Assembly: GCA_030642545.1 (NCBI GenBank)
Contig: DAOWNP010000002.1
Coordinates: forward strand, 1-20,512
DNA from: Desulfobacteraceae bacterium
Lineage (GTDB): Bacteria > Desulfobacterota > Desulfobacteria > Desulfobacterales > DAOWNP01
Length of the DNA stretch: 20,512 nucleotides
Direction: 5' to 3'
Part shown: in pieces, positions 15,828 to 20,512 of the stretch
Layout: every line of letters begins with the position of its first letter
Position numbering within the stretch: the first letter of the stretch is position 1
The notes under the pieces: generated by a model
Databases searched by the model: none
What the model was told of the DNA's origin: nothing
Seen by the model: only the letters and a program-made list of their open reading frames with translations
Translations under genes and position numbers: made by a program

Positions 15828-16123
15828 AATTATTAATATTATAAAATTCTATATAAAGTATATTATTAATATATCAAACACTATAAATAATTATATTCTT
15901 TGATAATAGACCTTTTTTATTGACAAAATATTTTATATATATTTTTATACTTTTTTATTATAATATTTATTTTATATAAATTGTTAGATAGTAATCGAAT
16001 GAAAATTAGAAATTTTTATTTAAGTACAAAATTTAGAAGATTTGGATATCCCCTTTAATTTAGGGAAGTTAAAATTAACTTATCCGACAGTTAGATAAAT
16101 TTTAAAATGATGGAGGTAAGACA
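15828..16123 (+). promoter_or_regulatory. dsrA upstream region with promoter candidate and structured leader
   Basis: A 296-nt non-coding region. A perfect TTGACA at 15920-15925 is the best -35 element; TATACT at 15946-15951 lies 20 nt on, longer than ideal, and TTTTAT at 15943-15948 has a 17-nt spacing, so the -10 is uncertain. A direct repeat GTTAGATA occurs at 15983-15990 and 16090-16097. The segment 16044-16085 can fold as listed separately. GGAGG at 16112-16116, 7 nt before the dsrA ATG, is the strongest ribosome site in the window. Confidence 0.5.
16044..16085 (+). ncRNA. Possible three-way-junction RNA structure in the dsrA leader
   Basis: GGATA (16044-16048) pairs with TATCC (16081-16085). 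Inside, TCCC (16049-16052) pairs with GGGA (16063-16066), and AGTTA (16067-16071) pairs with TAACT (16076-16080). The three helices abut with almost no unpaired junction bases. It ends 26 nt before the ribosome site of dsrA. No T-run follows, so it is not a terminator. No known riboswitch family is recognised. Confidence 0.35.
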
Positions 16124-17437
16124 ATGGCAAAACATGAAACACCTTTGTTGGACCAGCTTGAGTCTGGACCGTGGCCTAGTTTTGTGTCTGATTTGAAACA
16201 GGAGGCTGAATCAAGGGCTAAAAACGAGAAAAATATGGAATATCAGATACCTGTTGATGCAGTAGATGATCTTCTCGGAGTTCTTGAGCTTTCTTATAAG
16301 CATGGAAGAACACATTGGAAGCATGGTGGTATTGTAGGTGTTTTTGGTTATGGTGGTGGTGTTATAGGAAGATATTGTGATCAACCTGAAATGTTTCCAG
16401 GAGTTGCACATTTTCATACTATGCGTGTAAATCAACCTGCTGGAAAATTTTATACAACAGAATATCTGAATAATCTTTGTGATTTATGGGAATTTCGAGG
16501 CAGTGGTATTACAAATATGCATGGTTCCACAGGAGATATTATTCTTATTGGAACTGAAACACGCCAGCTTGAAGAAGTTTTTTATGAATTAACACATACT
16601 TATAATCAGGATCTTGGTGGATCTGGATCTAATCTTAGAACACCAGCTGATTGTATAGGTCAGGCGAGATGTGAATATGCATGTTATGATACACAGGCAA
16701 TATGTCATGAATTAACACAGGAATATCAGGATGAGCTTCACAGACCTGCTTTTCCTTATAAATTTAAATTTAAATTTGACGGATGTCCAAATTGCTGTGT
16801 AGCTTCAATAGCACGTTCTGATATGTCATATATAGGTACATGGAGAGATGAGATCAGAATAGATGCTGAGGCTGTTAAAGGTTATGTTGGTGGTGAAATA
16901 CCTTCAAATGCAGGTGCTCATTCAGGTCGTGACTGGGGTCCTTTTGATATTCAAAAAGAAGTTATTGATCTTTGTCCCACAGGATGTATGATTTATGAAA
17001 ATGATGAATTAAAAATAAATAATAAAGAGTGTACACGTTGTATGCATTGTATTAATGTTATGCCTAGAGCTTTAAGAATAGGTAATGACAGAGGTTGTTC
17101 TATACTGGTTGGAGCAAAAGCACCAATATTAGATGGGGCTCAGATGGGATCTCTTCTTGTTCCATTTATAAAGGTTGAAGAGCCTTATGATGAGATAAAA
17201 GAAGTTATTGAAAATGTTTGGGACTGGTGGATGGAAGAAGGTAAAAACCGTGAACGTCTTGGTGAATTAATAAAACGTCAGGGTTTTCAGAAACTTCTGG
17301 AAATGACAAATATAAAAGCTGTTCCTCAGCATGTTCAAGAGCCTCGTTCTAATCCATATATCTTCTGGAGAGAAGATGAAGTTGAAGGCGGATGGGAAAG
17401 AGATGTAGTTGAATATAGAAAACATCATCAGCGATAG
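16124..17437 (+). CDS. dsrA: Dissimilatory sulfite reductase alpha subunit
   Basis: The 437-residue alpha subunit of the cytoplasmic alpha2beta2 sulfite reductase, which reduces sulfite with DsrC as the sulfur carrier in sulfate respiration. Siroheme-coupled [4Fe-4S] ligands are Cys177, Cys183 (CIGQARC), Cys221 and Cys225 (CPNCC). The inserted ferredoxin domain has Cys284 (CPTGCM) and Cys303, Cys306, Cys309 (CTRCMHC). These positions equal those known for Desulfovibrio DsrA, so the protein is full length and apparently active. ATG 16124 has GGAGG 7 nt upstream. dsrB follows after 13 nt. Base composition is visibly less AT-rich than the neighbours, as expected of a highly expressed, constrained gene. 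Sequence character is of the reductive bacterial type. Confidence 0.98.
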   Translation: MAKHETPLLDQLESGPWPSFVSDLKQEAESRAKNEKNMEYQIPVDAVDDLLGVLELSYKHGRTHWKHGGIVGVFGYGGGVIGRYCDQPEMFPGVAHFHTMRVNQPAGKFYTTEYLNNLCDLWEFRGSGITNMHGSTGDIILIGTETRQLEEVFYELTHTYNQDLGGSGSNLRTPADCIGQARCEYACYDTQAICHELTQEYQDELHRPAFPYKFKFKFDGCPNCCVASIARSDMSYIGTWRDEIRIDAEAVKGYVGGEIPSNAGAHSGRDWGPFDIQKEVIDLCPTGCMIYENDELKINNKECTRCMHCINVMPRALRIGNDRGCSILVGAKAPILDGAQMGSLLVPFIKVEEPYDEIKEVIENVWDWWMEEGKNRERLGELIKRQGFQKLLEMTNIKAVPQHVQEPRSNPYIFWREDEVEGGWERDVVEYRKHHQR

Positions 17438-17450
17438 GGGGAAAAATACA

Positions 17451-18599
17451 ATGGCATTTGTTTCATCGGGTTATAACCCGGATAAACCAATGGAAAACAG
17501 GATAACTGACATAGGTCCGAGAAAATATGATGAATTTTATCCTGAAGTTATTGCTAAAAATAAAGGTAAATGGCTTTATCATGAAATATTAGATCCTGGT
17601 GTATTGGTTCATGTTTCAGAAACAGGAGATGAAGTATATACAGTAAGGGTAGGTGGTGCACGTCTAATGAGTGTAACCCATATCCGAGAAATATGTGAAA
17701 TAGCAGATAAACACTGTGGGGGTCATGTAAGATTTACCACCAGAAATAATATAGAATTTATGGTGGATAACAAAGAAAAATTAGAACCTCTTAAAAATGA
17801 TTTAAAAAACCGTAAATTTAATGGTGGAAGTTTAAAGTTTCCAATAGGCGGTACAGGAGCAGGAATTACAAATATAATTCATACACAAGGGTGGATTCAT
17901 TGTCATACACCAGCAACTGATGCATCAGGTACTGTAAAAGCTGCTATGGATGTTCTTTATGATGATTTTACAAGCATGAGACTTCCGGCTCATCTTCGTG
18001 TTTCCATGGCATGTTGTTTAAATATGTGTGGTGCTGTTCATTGTTCAGATATTGCTATTTTGGGTTATCATAGAAAACCACCAATGTTGGATCATGAATA
18101 TCTTGATAAAATGTGCGAAATACCTCTTGCTGTTTCTGCATGTCCTACAGCAGCAATAAAACCAGCTAAAGTAAAATTAGCAAATGGGAAAGAGGTAAAA
18201 AGTGTTGTTATAAAGAATGAAAGATGTATGTTCTGCGGTAACTGTTATACAATGTGTCCATCCATGCCTTTGGCTGATGATGTTGGAGATGGAATAGTTT
18301 TGATGGCAGGTGGAAAAGTTTCAAATAGAATAAGTGCTCCTAAATTTTCAAAAGTTGTTGTAGCTTTTATTCCAAATGAAATGCCAAGATGGCCAACCAT
18401 GACAGATACTATTAAAAGAATGGTTGATGTATATGCCAAAGGCGCAAATAAATATGAGCGTTTTGGTGAGTGGGCAGAAAGAATTGGCTGGGAAAGATTT
18501 TTTGATATTTGTGAGCTTGATTTTACACATCATCTTATTGATGATTTCCGTGATCCTGCTTATTACACATGGCGTCAAACAAGTCAGTTTAAATTTTAA
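17451..18599 (+). CDS. dsrB: Dissimilatory sulfite reductase beta subunit
   Basis: The 382-residue beta subunit of sulfite reductase. Siroheme [4Fe-4S] ligands are Cys151, Cys188, Cys189 and Cys193 (ACCLNMCGAVHC). The ferredoxin domain uses Cys231 (SACPTAAIKP) and Cys259, Cys262, Cys265 (CMFCGNC). This subunit holds the active siroheme in known structures. ATG 17451 is chosen because AGGGGG lies about 11 nt upstream and the N-terminus MAFVSSGYNP matches the family; an in-frame TTG at 17409 would overlap the end of dsrA. Start is 13 nt after the dsrA stop, so the two are co-translated, which suits a 1:1 complex. Confidence 0.98.
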   Translation: MAFVSSGYNPDKPMENRITDIGPRKYDEFYPEVIAKNKGKWLYHEILDPGVLVHVSETGDEVYTVRVGGARLMSVTHIREICEIADKHCGGHVRFTTRNNIEFMVDNKEKLEPLKNDLKNRKFNGGSLKFPIGGTGAGITNIIHTQGWIHCHTPATDASGTVKAAMDVLYDDFTSMRLPAHLRVSMACCLNMCGAVHCSDIAILGYHRKPPMLDHEYLDKMCEIPLAVSACPTAAIKPAKVKLANGKEVKSVVIKNERCMFCGNCYTMCPSMPLADDVGDGIVLMAGGKVSNRISAPKFSKVVVAFIPNEMPRWPTMTDTIKRMVDVYAKGANKYERFGEWAERIGWERFFDICELDFTHHLIDDFRDPAYYTWRQTSQFKF

Positions 18600-18628
18600 T
18601 AATAATGTTTAATAAATAAATTATAAAA

Positions 18629-18668
18629 AAATACCTGTTTAATTAAGATAAATATTAGACAGGTATTT
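18629..18668 (+). promoter_or_regulatory. Intercistronic hairpin between dsrB and dsrD
   Basis: AAATACCTGT (18629-18638) pairs perfectly with ACAGGTATTT (18659-18668) across a 20-nt AT-rich loop. An A-run, not a T-run, follows on the plus strand, so it is not a plus-strand terminator. It may act as an RNA-stability or processing element setting dsrAB against dsrD message. Confidence 0.55.
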
Positions 18669-18685
18669 AAAAAAAAGGGTTTATT

Positions 18686-18928
18686 ATGGATATAGAAGAA
18701 TCGAAAAAAATTATAGTTGAAAAATTAACAAAAAAATCAAAAACAAAATCAAAATTTTATCTTAAAGATTTTTATAAAATGATTCCTGATGAAAAACCAA
18801 GAGCTGTAAAAAATCTTGTTAATCAAATGGTTAAAGAAGAAATTCTTGAATACTGGTCAAGTGGAAGTACAACCATGATAGGTTTAAAAGGTGTTGGAAA
18901 ACAGGCTTCAGCTGAAGATGAAGCGTAA
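18686..18928 (+). CDS. dsrD: DsrD, winged-helix activator of DsrAB
   Basis: An 80-residue small protein. The winged-helix fold is compatible with the helix-rich N-terminal half, ARAVKNLVNQMVKEEILEY-like helix (residues 34-53) and the STTMIGLKG wing (58-66). DsrD is restricted to organisms that reduce sulfite and has been shown to stimulate DsrAB activity allosterically; it is not a DNA-binding regulator in current understanding. Residues match the family in length (about 78) and in the EKPRAVKNL...LEYWSSGSTTM segment. AAGGG lies about 7 nt before ATG 18686. It lies 86 nt after dsrB, with a hairpin between. Presence supports a sulfate-reducing rather than sulfur-oxidising role for this dsr locus. 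Confidence 0.96.
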   Translation: MDIEESKKIIVEKLTKKSKTKSKFYLKDFYKMIPDEKPRAVKNLVNQMVKEEILEYWSSGSTTMIGLKGVGKQASAEDEA

Positions 18929-18954
18929 ATATAAGAAAAAAAAAATGAGAAAAA

Positions 18955-20367
18955 ATGGAATTTCCTGGAATTGTTATATCAGCGCTTGGTGGTGGTTCAG
19001 GTAAAACCATACTTTCTATAGGTATTATAGCTGCCTGGCGTAATTTTTGTAAAAAAATTGCACCTTTTAAAAAAGGTCCGGATTACATAGATGCTGGCTG
19101 GCTAGCTTTATCAGCGGGCCAGTCTTGCTATAATCTTGATTCATTTATTATAAACAAATCAAAGTTAATTCAATCCTACTGTTTTCATTCAAAAAATTCA
19201 GACATATCAGTTATAGAGGGTAATCGTGGTTTATATGATGGTATAGATATATCAGGGTTAACCAGTACAGCTGAAATTGCAAAACTATTAAATCTTCCTG
19301 TAATATTATGTATAGATTGTACAAAAGCCACACGTACTATGGCAGCGGTTGTATCAGGCTGTATAGATTTTGATAAAGAGCTTACAATAGGTGGTGTTGT
19401 TTTAAATCGTGTTGCAGGATCAAGACACGAAAAAATTTTAAGAGAAACAATAGAATATCACTGTAACATATCTGTTTTAGGAGCACTTCCAAAATTTAAC
19501 AGTGATGATTTTCCAGAAAGGCATATGGGGCTTGTTCCTACACAGGAACATTCATGGGCATTAAAATCCATAGCTTTTTCAGCTAAAATAGTTAAAGAAA
19601 ATGTAGATTTAGATAAAATACTGAAAATTGCCAATAAAAATTCAAAAAGTAATAAAAAAGATTTAAAAAATAAAAATATACCTGATTTATATCCATCTAT
19701 ACAAAAAAATAAAAAAGACAGAGTTACAATAGGAATATTAAAAGATTCAGCTTTTCAATTTTATTATCCTGATAATATAGAAGCATTAATAGCTCAAGGT
19801 GCAAAGATAGTTTATTTAAGTCCTATAAAAGATGAGTTTTTAGATGTTGATGCTGTATATATAGGAGGAGGATTTCCAGAGACACATGCAAAACAGTTAT
19901 CGAAAAACAGAGTATTTATAAATAAATTTAAAAAATTTGTGGAAAAAGGACTTCCTGTTTATGCAGAGTGCGGTGGACTTATTTATTTAGGTGAAAAAAT
20001 AATAGTAAATGAAAAATCTTTTTTAATGGCAGGTATATTACCAATTGTTTTTGGATTTTGTAAAAAACCTCAAGGACATGGTTATACAATTATTAAGGTT
20101 AATGAAAACAATCCATATTACAAAAAAGATACAGTAATAAAAGGTCATGAATTCAGGTATTCAAAAGTTCTTGAATGGAGAGGAAATAATAAAGATTTAG
20201 TTTTTTCTGTTATACGTGGAAAAGGTTTTATAAATAAAAAAGATGGCGTTTGTTATAAAAATGTTCTTGCAAGTTATACGCATATACATGCTTTAGGTAC
20301 CCCATTGTGGGCAGAGTCACTAATTAAAAAAGCTATTTTATTTAAAAAAAATAAGAAAAAAGTATAG
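18955..20367 (+). CDS. dsrN: Cobyrinate a,c-diamide synthase-type amidase (DsrN/CbiA)
   Basis: A 470-residue glutamine-dependent amidotransferase of the CobB/CbiA family. The N-terminal half is a P-loop ATPase-like domain: ALGGGSGKT (10-18), KGPDYIDAGW (40-49) and VIEGNRGLYDG (86-96). The C-terminal half is a class I glutamine amidotransferase domain with GGGFPETHA (304-312), nucleophile Cys339 in YAECGGLIYLGE, and catalytic His near 443-445 in YTHIHA. In sulfate reducers the copy right after dsrABD is called dsrN and is believed to amidate siroheme for sulfite reductase; involvement in cobalamin synthesis is the alternative. It begins 26 nt after dsrD. The linker at about 222-250 is rich in Asn and Lys. 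No terminator is visible before the IS end at 20376. Confidence 0.92.
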   Translation: MEFPGIVISALGGGSGKTILSIGIIAAWRNFCKKIAPFKKGPDYIDAGWLALSAGQSCYNLDSFIINKSKLIQSYCFHSKNSDISVIEGNRGLYDGIDISGLTSTAEIAKLLNLPVILCIDCTKATRTMAAVVSGCIDFDKELTIGGVVLNRVAGSRHEKILRETIEYHCNISVLGALPKFNSDDFPERHMGLVPTQEHSWALKSIAFSAKIVKENVDLDKILKIANKNSKSNKKDLKNKNIPDLYPSIQKNKKDRVTIGILKDSAFQFYYPDNIEALIAQGAKIVYLSPIKDEFLDVDAVYIGGGFPETHAKQLSKNRVFINKFKKFVEKGLPVYAECGGLIYLGEKIIVNEKSFLMAGILPIVFGFCKKPQGHGYTIIKVNENNPYYKKDTVIKGHEFRYSKVLEWRGNNKDLVFSVIRGKGFINKKDGVCYKNVLASYTHIHALGTPLWAESLIKKAILFKKNKKKV

Positions 20368-20375
20368 ATTTTGTC

Positions 20376-20512
20376 AGTGGTGTCCGGTTAGAAAATTGCA
20401 AGAAACAAATATAGATAAAATACGGAAAGTTTACTTGTTTTTTCCGCTATTTTTGAATAAATTTCTTGAATTTCTAAGTTTGCTTCACCAAAATTGCGAA
20501 ACTCGCTCGTGC
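20376..20512. mobile_element. Insertion-sequence terminal segment, cut off by the window end
   Basis: AGTGGTGTCCGGTTAG at 20376-20391 and the next 30 or so bases closely match the minus strand of the miniature element at 1991-2053. Beyond, composition changes and an open frame appears on the minus strand. It starts 8 nt after the dsrN stop. The element presumably continues past 20512; its family cannot be assigned from this piece. Confidence 0.55.
20388..20512 (-). CDS. Possible C-terminal end of a transposase (partial)
   Basis: The minus strand is open from the window end to a TAA at 20388-20390, which lies inside the terminal repeat. It gives about 40 residues including RNFGEANLEIQEIYSKIAEK and a hydrophobic tail ending YLFLAIF. 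A reading frame ending in the terminal repeat is common for compact insertion sequences. No transposase motif is visible, so this is tentative; it might also be non-coding. Confidence 0.3.
   Translation of the reverse strand, partial: TSEFRNFGEANLEIQEIYSKIAEKTSKLSVFYLYLFLAIF

Noticed and set aside
15828..16123. Known riboswitch in the dsrA leader
   Set aside because: I compared by memory with TPP, cobalamin, SAM, FMN, glycine, c-di-GMP and fluoride motifs and saw none; only an unnamed fold is reported.
16211..16435. 74-codon minus-strand frame inside dsrA
   Set aside because: Shadow of a strongly conserved gene; no ribosome site or recognisable domain.
18245..18612. Three short frames overlapping the 3' part of dsrB (both strands)
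   Set aside because: All are shadows of dsrB; the plus-strand one overlaps in a different frame and has no ribosome site.

Overview
This is a very AT-rich stretch (roughly a quarter G+C by eye) from a dissimilatory sulfate reducer, most likely of the Desulfobacterota and near the Desulfobacterales. The diagnostic block is dsrA-dsrB-dsrD followed by a cobyrinate a,c-diamide synthase-type gene (dsrN). DsrD next to DsrAB marks the reductive, sulfate-reducing type of pathway. Genes are intact and well packed. Long A/T homopolymers and K/N/I-rich proteins show strong AT bias. That can mean a host-associated or otherwise drifting lineage, but the window alone cannot prove it.

Layout: 192-1876, plus strand, a secreted MltD-like lytic transglycosylase and a two-SH3 secreted protein, ending at a terminator shared with the convergent block. 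7811-2079, minus strand, a cell-division and envelope operon: ftsE, ftsX, an EnvC-like activator, ctpA, a divergent polysaccharide deacetylase and a small unknown protein. 8067-8621, plus strand, pyrE, preceded by a strong promoter and a structured leader. 10466-8800, minus strand, dnaJ then queD, separated by a G+C-rich palindromic element. 10622-11338, plus strand, ubiE/menG, overlapping by 8 bp the convergent nadB. 13675-11331, minus strand, an SH3/anchor protein then nadB. From 13969 to the end, plus strand: a TPR protein, an unrecognised 385-residue protein, dsrA, dsrB, dsrD and dsrN. An insertion-sequence end follows dsrN.

The minus-strand block works as a unit. FtsEX transmits a division signal across the inner membrane to an EnvC-like coiled-coil protein whose LytM domain has lost its zinc ligands, so it should activate amidases rather than cut wall itself. 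CtpA and the deacetylase act in the same periplasmic space, and two further SH3 proteins and a lytic transglycosylase lie nearby. In the dsr block, DsrAB reduces sulfite, DsrD is its activator, and DsrN is thought to amidate the siroheme cofactor.

The most interesting unexplained items are the unknown protein upstream of dsrA (with a faint kinase-like pattern), a possible three-way-junction RNA in the dsrA leader, a promoter-driven hairpin RNA ahead of pyrE, a possible small RNA in the pyrE 3' region, and a 63-bp miniature element whose ends match the IS end at the window edge. No tRNA, rRNA or CRISPR array was seen.
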